DNA from: JAFGAV01 sp041479055
Lineage (GTDB): Bacteria; Acidobacteriota; Aminicenantia; Aminicenantales; JAFGAV01
DNA: 64,000 nucleotides
NCBI GenBank assembly: GCA_963702835.1
Contig: OY969762.1
Coordinates: 868,001-932,000, forward strand
Reading direction: 5' to 3'
Every line of letters begins with the position of its first letter. Within the stretch, counting starts at the first letter, position 1. The notes below the pieces were generated by a model. The model saw only the letters and a list, made by a program, of their open reading frames with translations, was not told the origin of the DNA and searched no databases. A program made the position numbers and the translations under genes. Shown here piece after piece: positions 25,967 to 34,698 of this stretch.

Positions 25967-27400
25967 CTAGGGCAGACTTGCCACCCCCTGCCGGATCAAG
26001 GCCAAAATATTGCCCGGGTTAATCCCCAGCTGGAGCACTCCATACAGACAGAGGAACAACACCAGTAAGAGCTCCGGGCTCTGCAGCCCGGCCTCAACCT
26101 CACGGGAGGGGGGACGCATGTACATGAAAACAATGATTTTCAGATAATAATAGACCGAAACCAGGCTGGCCAACACGCCGATGATGACCAGGGGTGTCAG
26201 GCCCTGGCGAACAGCGGAGCTAAAGACATAGAATTTGGCCAAGAAACCGGCTGTTGGAGGAAATCCAGCCAAAGACAACAGAAAGATGGACAGCGTGGCT
26301 CCCAGCCAGGGATATCTAAATCCCAGGCCGGCATAATCGTCCAGCTCGACGAATTCCGCATCGCGGCGGCCCAGCGCGGATACGGCCGCGAAGGCGCCCA
26401 GGTTCATAAAAACATAGACGGCTAGATAGAAAATAAGTTTTTCCGGGTCGCCGGCCAGGACCGCTATCAGGATGTAGCCGGCCTGGGCAATGCTGGAATA
26501 GGCCAACAGGCGCTTGACGTTCGTCTGGCGCAAAGCGGCCAGGTTGGCCACGACCATGGTCAGGGCCGCCAGGGCATAGAGAATCCAGAACATCGTTCCG
26601 CTGCGGAAACCGGTCTTCCAGTAGGGGCTGAGCAGCCGGAGCAGGACGGCAAAGCCCGCCGCTTTGGGGCCGACGGAGAAGAATGCGGCGACCGGAGTGG
26701 GCGCGCCCTCATAGACATCCGGCGTCCACATGTGAAAAGGCACCAGGGCAATCTTGAAAGCCAGGGCGGCCAAGACCAGGGCCAGGCCGGCCAGGCCCAG
26801 CCGGGCTGTGGGCGAGCCGGGAGCGAGGCTTTGGGCCAGGGCCGGGATTTCGACTGAACCGGAAGCTCCAAACAGCAAGGCCAGGCCGAAGACGAAGAAG
26901 GCTCCGGCGAAGCTTCCCAGCAAGAAATATTTTAAGGCCGCTTCGGAGGACCTAGCCTCCTTGAGGCGGAGCCCGGCCAGGGCGTAAGAAGAGACGGACA
27001 GCACCTCCAGCCCGAGGAAGATGACGAGCAGGTTGGCCGAGGTGGCCATGATCACCAGACCCGCCAGGCCGAACAGCAACAGGGGATAGAACTCGCCGAT
27101 GTTGGTTAACACCAGGGACACGTATCTCAGGCTGATGAGGACGACGAAAAGTCCTGCCAGCAGAAACAAAAATCCGAAGAGTAAAGAAAGGTTGTCAAAT
27201 TTCAGGGACCCCTTGAAGAAGGACAGCTGCTTATTCCAAAAACGGACAAAGGTGTATCCGCAGCCGGCCAGCGCAGCCGCGGCGATATAGCCCAAATAAG
27301 CCTTTTCCTCAGACTTCAGAAAAGCCTCCAGCACAAGGAGCAGCAGAGCCGTGCCGGCCAGGATGATAAGGGGAAGGAGGGCCAGCCAACTATTATTCAT
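25967..27400 (-). CDS. nuoN: NADH-quinone oxidoreductase subunit N
   Basis: A 477-aa antiporter-like membrane subunit of complex I with about 14 membrane segments. It has LAYSSIAQAGY, the conserved Lys/Ser-rich helix of the Mrp-antiporter family, and the central MWTPDVYEGAPTPVAAFF motif. It is the last gene of the nuoJKLMN operon and overlaps nuoM by 8 bp. It contributes one proton channel. Length is normal. Confidence 0.96.
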   Translation of the reverse strand: MNNSWLALLPLIILAGTALLLLVLEAFLKSEEKAYLGYIAAAALAGCGYTFVRFWNKQLSFFKGSLKFDNLSLLFGFLFLLAGLFVVLISLRYVSLVLTNIGEFYPLLLFGLAGLVIMATSANLLVIFLGLEVLSVSSYALAGLRLKEARSSEAALKYFLLGSFAGAFFVFGLALLFGASGSVEIPALAQSLAPGSPTARLGLAGLALVLAALAFKIALVPFHMWTPDVYEGAPTPVAAFFSVGPKAAGFAVLLRLLSPYWKTGFRSGTMFWILYALAALTMVVANLAALRQTNVKRLLAYSSIAQAGYILIAVLAGDPEKLIFYLAVYVFMNLGAFAAVSALGRRDAEFVELDDYAGLGFRYPWLGATLSIFLLSLAGFPPTAGFLAKFYVFSSAVRQGLTPLVIIGVLASLVSVYYYLKIIVFMYMRPPSREVEAGLQSPELLLVLFLCLYGVLQLGINPGNILALIRQGVASLP

Positions 27401-28967
27401 GCCCGCCTCCCCCAGGCCGGAAGTCGGCCTGATCCTTGGCGGCCTTGTCAGCCGGCCTCGGCCGCGGCGGGCCGGACCGGACCAGCAGGGGCGGCCGATG
27501 GCTGACCTGGTGGATATAGTGAGTTACCGAGGCGTCGAATTTGCGCAGAAACGTCTGGGGATAGACACCCATCCAGAACATCAGGATGATGATGGGCAGG
27601 AGGAGGCCGATCTCGCGGAGGTTCAGGTCCTTGAATAAGCGTATGTTCGGATTGACGATGGGGCCGTGCATGACCCGCCGATACATCCACAATAAGTAAG
27701 CGGCGGCCAGGATGACCGTCGTTACGGCCAGCACGGCCAGCAGGGGGCTGGCCCGTAACACGCCGTACAAACAGAGGACCTCGCCCACGAACCCGTTGAG
27801 GCCGGGTAATCCGGCCGAGGATAAAAGACAGATGAGGAAGAAAGCGGCGAATATGGGCATCTGCCGGCTGACCCCGCCGTAATCCTTGATCAGGCGGGTG
27901 TGGGACCTCTCATAGAGGATTCCAACCACAAGGAACAGGGCGCCCGTGCTCAGCCCATGATTGAGCATCTGATAAAGGGCGCCCACCGTGCCTTCCGGGT
28001 TGAGGGCGAAAATGGCCAGCATGACCAGCCCCATGTGGCTGATGCTGGAGTAGGCCACCAGGGACTTGATGTCCTTCTGGATGAGGGCCATGGCCCCTCC
28101 ATAGATGATGCCGATGACGCTCAGGGCGGCCAGGTAGGGCAGGAACTTGGGCACGGCTTCGGGAAAGAGCGGCAGGGCGAAGCGCAAAAAGCCGTAGGCC
28201 CCCATCTTGAGCAGGACGGCGGCCAAGATGACCGATCCGGCCGTAGGGGCCTCGACATGGGCATCGGGAAGCCAGGTGTGGAAGGGGAACATCGGCACTT
28301 TGATGGCGAAGGCCAGGGCAAAGGCCAGGAACAGCCAGACCTGGAGACGAGGGTCGAGCCAATTGCCGGAAGAAGCGAGGGCATAATAGTCAAGCAGGTT
28401 GAAGGAACCCGTCTGCTGATAGAGGACGAAGATGGCCACCAGCATCAACAGGCTGCCGAACATGGTAAACAGGACAAACTTGAGCGTGGCATAAATCCGC
28501 CGGCCGCCGCCCCATACTCCGATCAGGAAGTACATGGGGATGAGCATGGCCTCCCAGAAAACGTAAAACAGGAAGACATTCAAGGAGACGAAGACCCCCA
28601 TGATTCCCGTCTCCAGGAGGAGCATGAAGATCAAATATTCCTTGACCCGCTCTCGAATGGATGTCCAAGAGGAGAGCAGGGCGATGGGCAGGAGAAAGGC
28701 CGTGAGCAGGACAAGGAGAAGGCTGATCCCGTCGATGCCGAGATGGTAGTCGATTCCCCGGCCCAGCCAGTCAGGGCTGTGCTCGACGAATTGCATACCG
28801 GCCTGTCCATCGTCAAAGGCCAGGAACAGCCAGAGGGCCAGGACGAAAGCCAGGCCCGCCACAACCAGCGCCAGGCTGCGCAGCAGGTCTTCCTTATCCC
28901 GGGGAATGAAGATGAGCAGCACCGCTCCGGCCAGCGGGAGGAAAACGAGCAAGCTGAGGCTGGGCAT
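27393..28967 (-). CDS. nuoM: NADH-quinone oxidoreductase subunit M
   Basis: A 524-aa antiporter-like proton-pumping subunit of the complex I membrane arm. It shows FPFHTWLPDAHVEAPTAGSV, SLVAYSSISHMGLV and the FWEAMLIPMYFLIG helix with the conserved Glu. About 14 hydrophobic segments are present. It sits between nuoL (10 bp upstream) and nuoN (8-bp overlap). The C-terminus carries a Pro/Arg-rich extension. Confidence 0.96.
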   Translation of the reverse strand: MPSLSLLVFLPLAGAVLLIFIPRDKEDLLRSLALVVAGLAFVLALWLFLAFDDGQAGMQFVEHSPDWLGRGIDYHLGIDGISLLLVLLTAFLLPIALLSSWTSIRERVKEYLIFMLLLETGIMGVFVSLNVFLFYVFWEAMLIPMYFLIGVWGGGRRIYATLKFVLFTMFGSLLMLVAIFVLYQQTGSFNLLDYYALASSGNWLDPRLQVWLFLAFALAFAIKVPMFPFHTWLPDAHVEAPTAGSVILAAVLLKMGAYGFLRFALPLFPEAVPKFLPYLAALSVIGIIYGGAMALIQKDIKSLVAYSSISHMGLVMLAIFALNPEGTVGALYQMLNHGLSTGALFLVVGILYERSHTRLIKDYGGVSRQMPIFAAFFLICLLSSAGLPGLNGFVGEVLCLYGVLRASPLLAVLAVTTVILAAAYLLWMYRRVMHGPIVNPNIRLFKDLNLREIGLLLPIIILMFWMGVYPQTFLRKFDASVTHYIHQVSHRPPLLVRSGPPRPRPADKAAKDQADFRPGGGGHE

Positions 28968-28977
28968 GCGGTTCGTC

Positions 28978-30879
28978 CTAAAGCAACAGCGCTCCCAGGA
29001 TGATGATCAGACCGGCCAGCAAGCCCAAGGCGTAATCCTTGAGCCGGCCGGACTGCAGCGAGTTCAAGAATCGGCCGGCTCGGCCGGCCAAGCGCCCGGC
29101 GCCGTTGACCGCGCCGTCGATGACCTTGAGGTCGAAGTGGTCGTAGACAGCCTCCGAGCCGCGGAGGAGAGGGTTGACAATGACCGCGCCATAAATTTCG
29201 TCCAGGTAATACTTATTGAGCAGGAGCTTGTACAGGCCGGGGAATCTGTGGACTAGGCGGCCGGGGATTCTGGGCTGGCGGCCGTAGAACAATAGGGCTG
29301 CGGCAATCCCGGCCGCCGCTGCCGCGACCGAAGCCAGGATGAGGGACCATTCCGTGCCCGAGCTGAGGGGGCCTTCCGGCCCCGGCCGGATGACCGGCTC
29401 CAGAAACCGGGAAAACCGGTCGAGGTTCTTGCCCAGCACAACCGGCAGGCCGAGGTAGCCGGCCCCGATAGAAAACAAGGCTAAAATGACCAAGGGGATA
29501 GTCATAACCGGGGGAGATTCGTGAAGATGTTCTTTGGCTTCAGGCTTAAGACGTTCCTGTCCGTGGAAAGTCAACAGGACCAAGCGGAACATGTAAAAAG
29601 CGGTCATCACCGCTGCCAGCAGTCCCGCTGCCCAGAGGACAGGGTGGCCGCCGGCATAGGCCCGGCTCAGGATGGCGTCCTTGGAGAAAAACCCGGAGAG
29701 AAAAGGCACGCCGGCGATGGCCAGGGCGCCGATGAGGAAGGTGGGATAGGTCCAGGGCAGATGCTTGCGCAGCCCTCCCATCTTCCGTATGTCCTGCTCT
29801 CCGGACAAAGCATGCAGGACGCTGCCCGCAGCCAGGAAGAGCAGGCTCTTGAAGAAGGCATGGGTGGTCAGGTGGAACATACCGGCGGCATAAGCCCCCA
29901 CCCCGCAGCCGATGAACATAAACCCGATCTGAGAGATGGTGGAATAAGCCAGGATGCGCTTGATGTCGTTCTGGACCAGGGCCATGGTCGCCGCATAAAC
30001 GGCTGTCACGGCTCCTACCAGAGCGACGACCTGGAGGGCAGCCGGGGACAGGGAATAAAGGAGGTTCAGGCGAGAGACCATATAGACGCCGGCGGTGACC
30101 ATGGTGGCGGCATGGATCAGGGCGCTGACCGGTGTGGGTCCTTCCATGGCATCGGGCAGCCAGATATAGAGAGGGATCTGGGCCGACTTGCCGCAGGCGC
30201 CCATGAACAGCAGAAGGCAGATGAGGGTGGCCGCGCCCTGGCTCAAACCGCCCTGCAGCGCGGCCTGATCGATGGTCCTGAATTCTGTGCCGCCCACAAA
30301 GAGGAAAAGGAAAAGAATGCCCAGCAGGAAGCCCGCGTCCCCGATGCGGTTGACGATAAAGGCCTTCTGACCGGCGGCCGCCGCCGCCGGCTTTTCATAC
30401 CAGAAACCAATGAGCAGGTAGGAGCACAGCCCCACGCCCTCCCAGCCGACGAATAGGAGGACCATATTGGAAGCCATGACCAAGAGGAGCATGGCGAAGG
30501 TGAACAGGTTGAGCAGGGCGAAATATCGGGAATAGCCGCGGTCGCCGGCCATGTAGCCAACGGAATAGACGTGGATGAGGAAGCCCACTCCGGTGATCAC
30601 CAGGGTCATGACAGCGGTGAGTGGGTCAAAGTGGAAGGACAGCGCCGCCGAGAAGCGGCCGACAGAAATCCACTGGAAGAGCATCTTGACCAGGGGGAGG
30701 CTGGCCTGGGGCGTGTTCAGCAACCCTAAAAAAGACACCAGGGACAGAACAAGAGAGGCCAGCACGGCCAAACAGGCCTGCAGGGAGACCCAGGCCTTAG
30801 GCAGCTTGGGGCCGAAAACAAGAAGGATGAAGAAGCTGAGGCCGGGGATGAGGGGGATAAGCCAATAGAGCTCGGTCAT
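28978..30879 (-). CDS. nuoL: NADH-quinone oxidoreductase subunit L
   Basis: The distal proton-pumping subunit of complex I, 633 aa. It contains FVGWEGVGLCSYLLIGFW, the conserved Lys/His region PLYIWLPDAMEGPTPVSALIHAATMV and ILAYSTISQIGFM. The C-terminal part has the amphipathic lateral helix region and a final membrane anchor. It is of normal length and follows nuoK by 8 bp. No damage is seen. Confidence 0.97.
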   Translation of the reverse strand: MTELYWLIPLIPGLSFFILLVFGPKLPKAWVSLQACLAVLASLVLSLVSFLGLLNTPQASLPLVKMLFQWISVGRFSAALSFHFDPLTAVMTLVITGVGFLIHVYSVGYMAGDRGYSRYFALLNLFTFAMLLLVMASNMVLLFVGWEGVGLCSYLLIGFWYEKPAAAAAGQKAFIVNRIGDAGFLLGILFLFLFVGGTEFRTIDQAALQGGLSQGAATLICLLLFMGACGKSAQIPLYIWLPDAMEGPTPVSALIHAATMVTAGVYMVSRLNLLYSLSPAALQVVALVGAVTAVYAATMALVQNDIKRILAYSTISQIGFMFIGCGVGAYAAGMFHLTTHAFFKSLLFLAAGSVLHALSGEQDIRKMGGLRKHLPWTYPTFLIGALAIAGVPFLSGFFSKDAILSRAYAGGHPVLWAAGLLAAVMTAFYMFRLVLLTFHGQERLKPEAKEHLHESPPVMTIPLVILALFSIGAGYLGLPVVLGKNLDRFSRFLEPVIRPGPEGPLSSGTEWSLILASVAAAAAGIAAALLFYGRQPRIPGRLVHRFPGLYKLLLNKYYLDEIYGAVIVNPLLRGSEAVYDHFDLKVIDGAVNGAGRLAGRAGRFLNSLQSGRLKDYALGLLAGLIIILGALLL

Positions 30880-30887
30880 TTCTCCCC

Positions 30888-31190
30888 TCAGCCTTTCATC
30901 AGATCGACCTCATCGGTCTTGATGGATTTTCTCTGCCGGAAAACGAGGAGAATAATGGCCAGCCCGACGGCCGCCTCAGCGGCGGCCACGGTGATGATGA
31001 AAAAGACGATGACCTGCCCGGCCAACAGGCTTTGTTTTTTAGCGAAGGTCAGAAAGGCCAAATTGGCGGCGTTGAGCATGACCTCCACCGCCAGGAACAT
31101 GGTGATCAGGTCGCGTTTGACGAAAAAGGCCGCCACACCCAGGACAAACAGGGCCGTGCTCAGAGCCAGGAACCAGCTGAGGGGGATCAT
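30888..31190 (-). CDS. nuoK: NADH-quinone oxidoreductase subunit K
   Basis: A 100-aa, three-helix membrane subunit. Conserved glutamates are present in FLAVEVMLNAANLAF and AAAEAAVGLAIIL, which form the E-channel half-channel residues. It starts overlapping nuoJ by 4 bp. Its length equals the family norm of about 100 aa. Confidence 0.97.
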   Translation of the reverse strand: MIPLSWFLALSTALFVLGVAAFFVKRDLITMFLAVEVMLNAANLAFLTFAKKQSLLAGQVIVFFIITVAAAEAAVGLAIILLVFRQRKSIKTDEVDLMKG

Positions 31191-31684
31191 GCTTTGTCCC
31201 TTTTCTTGGCCAGCACGATGGCCCCTACCAGGGCGGCCATAATCAGGAGTGAGGTGATCTCAAAAGGATAGATAAAATCTCCGAATAACAGCCGGCCCAG
31301 GGCCTTGGTGCTGCCCAAGCCGCCCGGCCCGGCCGTCTCCCGGCCGCGGAGCATGGCCCACAAGGAGACAGCCATTTCCGCTGCCAGCACGACGGCCAGG
31401 ATGATGGACAGGAAGAGGGTGGCTTTTCTGCTCTCCGGCGGGAAGGCTGTATTTAGGGGGATCATCATAATGACAAAGATGAACAGGACCATGATGGCGC
31501 CGGCGTAGATGATGATCTGGACTACGGCGATGAAGGGAGCGTCCAGCAGTCCGAACAGCCCGCCTAAGGCGGCAAAGGCCAGGACCAGCCACAGGGCGCT
31601 GTAGGCTTGATTTCTGGACAGGATCATGCCCAGCACGGCTCCCACGCTGATGGCTGCCAGAATCAGGAACAAAGCTGCGGCCAT
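31187..31684 (-). CDS. nuoJ: NADH-quinone oxidoreductase subunit J
   Basis: A 165-aa membrane subunit with five hydrophobic helices. The helix APFIAVVQIIIYAGAIMVLF holds the conserved family motif linked to the pi-bulge that gates coupling. It is the first gene of nuoJKLMN. Its ATG has no Shine-Dalgarno and lies only 14 bp from the -10 box of a strong promoter, so the transcript is close to leaderless. Confidence 0.95.
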   Translation of the reverse strand: MAAALFLILAAISVGAVLGMILSRNQAYSALWLVLAFAALGGLFGLLDAPFIAVVQIIIYAGAIMVLFIFVIMMIPLNTAFPPESRKATLFLSIILAVVLAAEMAVSLWAMLRGRETAGPGGLGSTKALGRLLFGDFIYPFEITSLLIMAALVGAIVLAKKRDKA

Positions 31685-31698
31685 TTTTTGTTTTTTCC

Positions 31699-31727
31699 AT
31701 TATAGGGAGAGCGCGCAGTGCCGTCAA
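31699..31727 (-). promoter_or_regulatory. Promoter of nuoJKLMN
   Basis: Read on the minus strand, TTGACG (31727-31722), a 17-bp spacer and a perfect TATAAT (31704-31699). The nuoJ ATG begins at 31684, leaving a predicted 5' leader of only about 5-9 nt. It is back to back with the tRNA-fMet promoter. Confidence 0.72.
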
Positions 31728-31747
31728 CAATAAATTGAGAAAAAATT

Positions 31748-31775
31748 TTGACATGAGAAGCCCTTTTGATATAAT
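31748..31775 (+). promoter_or_regulatory. Promoter of tRNA-fMet
   Basis: Perfect TTGACA (31748-31753) and TATAAT (31770-31775) with a 16-bp spacer, ending 11 bp before the mature tRNA 5' end. This is the best consensus promoter in the window, as expected for a stable RNA. Confidence 0.8.
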
Positions 31776-31786
31776 GGGCTCCGGAG

Positions 31787-31863
<77 letters not shown>

Positions 31864-32017
31864 TTTTTTTCTAAAACATCTCCGTTTTTCCCACACTCGA
31901 TTTCGAAGAGGACCGGCTGTATAATAACCGGGCGTAGTTGAAATCAGAGGCGGGCAGAATGAAAAAAAGAAAAGAAGTTTTCCTTTTCGCCATATCACTC
32001 AAGGGAAAATCCCTTGT

Positions 32018-32230
32018 TGTCAGAGTATTAAGTTCGGCGCCTTTGTCTGGCAGGGACATATTCTTGACCTGCTGGGCCGGCGGGGGGAAGCCCTGGACTG
32101 CTACGAGAAGGCGCTGGACTTGGAGAAAAAGAACAGAGGTCTGACCCTACGCCATGATCAATACGGCTTGGTTATCGACGGGGGTTGGGCCAGGGCCAGG
32201 CTGTCATCCCCCTTTTCCTCCAAAAGATAG
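32018..32230 (+). pseudogene. Remnant of a TPR-protein gene (C-terminal piece)
   Basis: The 394-bp gap 31864-32257 contains no complete gene. In frame from about 32018 to the stop at 32230 it encodes a convincing TPR end: KFGAFVWQGHILDLLGRRGE, then ALDCYEKALDLE and RHDQYGLVIDGGW. This matches the last TPR unit and tail of larger TPR proteins. No start codon is available: the frame is closed by TAA at 31925-31927 and the preceding residues are Lys-rich and unlike TPR. It is best read as a fragment left after deletion of the 5' part. Confidence 0.55.
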
Positions 32231-32257
32231 GGTCTCAATTCGCTGATGAAATAGACC

Positions 32258-32944
32258 ATGTCCCGGAATCCATCAGGCGGCCGGTCGATCGAATTTCCCT
32301 CCGGAGAGAACGAAATCCTGCCGCTCCGCAGGGCCGGCCAGCCAAGAAGAGAGAAGGACGCTCTCTTTTACTACTGTCTGGGGCCGAGCATGAGCCCTAC
32401 CCTTAAAGCCGGCGATTATCTCGCCATTTTCCCTTACGGCGACCGGCCCTTGCGCCGCGGCGATGTGGTTCTCTTCCGTCCTCCGGGAGAGGAGCGCCTG
32501 ATTGCTCACCGGTTGGTAGCGGTCGACAGCACCGGGCTGAAGGCTAGGGGGGACAATAATGACCGGCAAGACCCCTGGCCGCTGCTCCCGGAAAATATCC
32601 TGGGCCGCGTGGTGCGGGTGGAGCGCCGGGGTCGATTTCATACTCTCAGGGGCGGTCCTGCAGGTGAACTTTATGGACGGGTCATTCGCTGCTTGACCAT
32701 GTCCCGGCTGGCTCTCTTCCGGGTCTTTCGGCCCGCCTACCGCTGGGCTGCCCGGACAGGCTGGCTCAAGCGAGTCCTGCCCTTTCGCCCCAGAACAAGG
32801 GTGGTGGCCATCCGCAGGCCCAACGGTATCGAACTGCAGCTGGTGGCGGGCCGCTTCGTCCTCGGCCGCCGTCCGGCCGGTTCACAGCAATGGCACATAA
32901 AGCGGCCGCTGAAGCCGTTCCTGGACCTGGCCCGGCTTCCCTAA
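32258..32944 (+). CDS. S26-type signal-peptidase-like protein (Ser/His)
   Basis: A 228-aa protein of the LexA/signal peptidase fold. LGPSMSPTLKAGDYLAI holds the nucleophile Ser44, and GDVVLF followed by ERLIAHRLVAV places His84 where bacterial leader peptidases have Lys. That is the S26B (SipW/ER-type) arrangement. ARGDNND is the third conserved box. The C-terminal about 90 residues are basic and without clear homology. No membrane anchor is visible, which is odd for a signal peptidase, so it may process a specific soluble or peripheral substrate. No Shine-Dalgarno precedes the ATG, so the start is uncertain. Confidence 0.7.
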   Translation: MSRNPSGGRSIEFPSGENEILPLRRAGQPRREKDALFYYCLGPSMSPTLKAGDYLAIFPYGDRPLRRGDVVLFRPPGEERLIAHRLVAVDSTGLKARGDNNDRQDPWPLLPENILGRVVRVERRGRFHTLRGGPAGELYGRVIRCLTMSRLALFRVFRPAYRWAARTGWLKRVLPFRPRTRVVAIRRPNGIELQLVAGRFVLGRRPAGSQQWHIKRPLKPFLDLARLP

Positions 32945-33074
32945 GATTCTGTGCCCTATTTTTGAACAGCGGCCGAAGGGTGGCCGGCTAAAGGGTTGAT
33001 CCTGGCCGCCAGCGAAAAAAGGAAGATGACCAGGAAGCGGGCCGTTGAATCCAGGCGGCCAGGCACGCCTCAAA

Positions 33075-33103
33075 TTGACAGCTTTTGACTAAAGGCTTAA
33101 AAT
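33075..33103 (+). promoter_or_regulatory. Promoter before the toroid-protein gene
   Basis: TTGACA (33075-33080), a 17-bp spacer and TAAAAT (33098-33103) lie in the gap 32945-33194. Transcription would start near 33110, just before a possible short leader ORF at 33127. The rest of the gap shows nothing recognisable. Confidence 0.7.
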
Positions 33104-33126
33104 AAAATACTTACGAGATTGCGGCG

Positions 33127-33204
33127 GTGAAGAGGAAATCATTTCTCCTTTGTCTTCTGGCCTTCCTGTTGCCGGCCGGGAGTGATTCTCACCCATGTCC
33201 ATAA
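33127..33204 (+). CDS. Possible 25-aa hydrophobic leader peptide
   Basis: A GTG-initiated ORF (KRKSFLLCLLAFLLPAGSD, ending at TAA 33202-33204) has a basic start and a hydrophobic core like a signal peptide. It lies just after a good promoter and overlaps the start of the next gene by 10 bp in another frame. No Shine-Dalgarno is seen. It may be a real leader peptide, or a remnant N-terminus separated from the toroid gene by a frame change. Low confidence. Confidence 0.25.
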   Translation: MKRKSFLLCLLAFLLPAGSDSHPCP

Positions 33205-34178
33205 AAGCCAGGGCTGAGCGGGCCGTCGAATTCATCCTGGCCCACGGCACGCTGCCCGTGCTGTTTTGGCTGAAAAAAGATATCCTGCTTGTGCCGGCCG
33301 ACCGCGAAAGCAGAAACCTCGAAAAATACGCCGCCCGCATCCGGATCCTCGAATCCCAAGGTCCCGACGGAAGCTGGACTTCCAAGAAAAGAGACCCTCA
33401 CTCCGGAGCCGAGCCGGCGGATCCTCGAGCAGAGACGGTCAAGAACATCGGGCGGCTTTATGACTATGGCTGCACGCTGGAGCAGGAGGAGGTGCGGCGG
33501 GGTATTTCTTGCATCTTTTCCACCCAAAAAAGAGAGGGCGATTTCCGCGGCTTGCCCTCCGGAGAATACTCGCCCATCTTCCATGCCCTGGCTTTGGAGC
33601 AGCTCTGCCGCTTCGGCCTGGATGACGACCCCCGTGTCCAGAAGGGCTTCCTCTGGATCCAGAAGTGCCGCCAGAACGACGGCGGGTGGGCGATTCCGGT
33701 GAGGACCATTTCTGCGGAAATGATCAGGAGGCAGATGAGCTCGAGCCATTGCTTGGAAAAACCTCCCTTTCAGCCGAACAAGAAGCAACCGTGTTCCCAT
33801 CTGGTCACGGGCTTCATGCTGCGAGCCCTGGTCCAGTCGCTGCGTTGGAGGAAGAGCGCCCAGGCCAGACGCGCCGGCGAACTGGTCGTCAGCCGTTTCT
33901 TCAGTGATGACGCCTACGATGACCGCCGTTCCTGCCGCTACTGGGAGGAGATGGCCTATCCCTTCTGGGCCACCAACATCCTAAGCGCCCTGGACGCCTT
34001 GTCCAAGATTGGCTTTCGGCCGAACCAGGGCAGGATCCTCCGGGCCTTGGACTGGCTGCTCCGACGACAGAACAAGGAGGGCTCTTGGGAATCGGCGGGG
34101 ACCAAGCCTTCCCTGGATGACCACCTGTGGGTGACGCTGGCCGTCCTGCGAGTCCTCAGACAGTTCAACTTGGCCTGA
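33195..34178 (+). CDS. Alpha/alpha-toroid (prenyltransferase/squalene-cyclase-like) protein
   Basis: A 327-aa protein made of helical repeats with QW-like motifs: LESQGPDGSWTSK, QKCRQNDGGWAIP and LRRQNKEGSWESA. This is the fold shared by squalene-hopene cyclases, protein prenyltransferases and various non-enzymatic toroids. The class II cyclase DxDD motif is not seen, and the length is about half that of a cyclase, so it is probably a single toroid of unknown function. It follows a Ser/His signal-peptidase-like gene and precedes folK by 7 bp. Confidence 0.65.
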   Translation: MSIKARAERAVEFILAHGTLPVLFWLKKDILLVPADRESRNLEKYAARIRILESQGPDGSWTSKKRDPHSGAEPADPRAETVKNIGRLYDYGCTLEQEEVRRGISCIFSTQKREGDFRGLPSGEYSPIFHALALEQLCRFGLDDDPRVQKGFLWIQKCRQNDGGWAIPVRTISAEMIRRQMSSSHCLEKPPFQPNKKQPCSHLVTGFMLRALVQSLRWRKSAQARRAGELVVSRFFSDDAYDDRRSCRYWEEMAYPFWATNILSALDALSKIGFRPNQGRILRALDWLLRRQNKEGSWESAGTKPSLDDHLWVTLAVLRVLRQFNLA

Positions 34179-34185
34179 CCTGACC

Positions 34186-34683
34186 GTGCGCTACTTTTTG
34201 GGGCTGGGCAGCAACCTGGGCCGGAAAAGGGACAACCTGAGTCGGGCCCGTCGGCTTCTGAAAAAGAACGGCCTGCGCCTCCTGCGGACATCGGCGGAAT
34301 ATCGCAGCCAGCCGGTCGGCGACCGGAATCAGCCCTGGTTCATCAATCAAGTCCTGGAAGCGGAAAGCGGGCTGGAACCCTCTGCTCTGCTGACCCTGGT
34401 CAAACGACTGGAACTGAAAATGAAAAGGAGTCCGGTACGACGCCGCGGACCGCGGCGCATCGATATCGATATTCTCCTGGCCGGCCGTCGGATCGTCTCC
34501 ACGCCGCGGCTCAAGGTTCCGCATCCCCGGATGACGCAACGAAAATTCGTGCTGGTGCCGCTCTGCGAGATAGCCCCGCGCGCCCTTCATCCGGTCAGCG
34601 GCAAGACCATCCGCCGTCTGCTCCGGGAGACGAACGATCAATCTTCGCTTCACAAGCTAAGAAACAGGCATTGGAGAAACTGA
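34186..34683 (+). CDS. folK: HPPK, 2-amino-4-hydroxy-6-hydroxymethyldihydropteridine pyrophosphokinase
   Basis: Transfers pyrophosphate from ATP to hydroxymethyl-dihydropterin in folate synthesis. The 165-aa protein has LGLGSNLGRKRDNL at the N-terminus, YRSQPVGDRNQPWFINQV and the signature GPRRIDIDILLAG with the catalytic aspartates, then LKVPHPRM. Length is normal. The start is GTG, seven bases after the toroid gene. No other folate gene is nearby. Confidence 0.93.
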   Translation: MRYFLGLGSNLGRKRDNLSRARRLLKKNGLRLLRTSAEYRSQPVGDRNQPWFINQVLEAESGLEPSALLTLVKRLELKMKRSPVRRRGPRRIDIDILLAGRRIVSTPRLKVPHPRMTQRKFVLVPLCEIAPRALHPVSGKTIRRLLRETNDQSSLHKLRNRHWRN

Positions 34684-34698
34684 TTTAAGGAGGTTCCT

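Noticed and set aside
27900..29003. Plus-strand open frame opposite nuoM
   Set aside because: Hydrophilic Gln/Gly/Glu-rich translation that mirrors membrane-helix codons of nuoM; no start signal.
31938..32144. 68-aa ORF after tRNA-fMet
   Set aside because: Its second half is the wrong frame of the TPR remnant, which reads correctly in the neighbouring frame to 32230. Kept only the pseudogene call.
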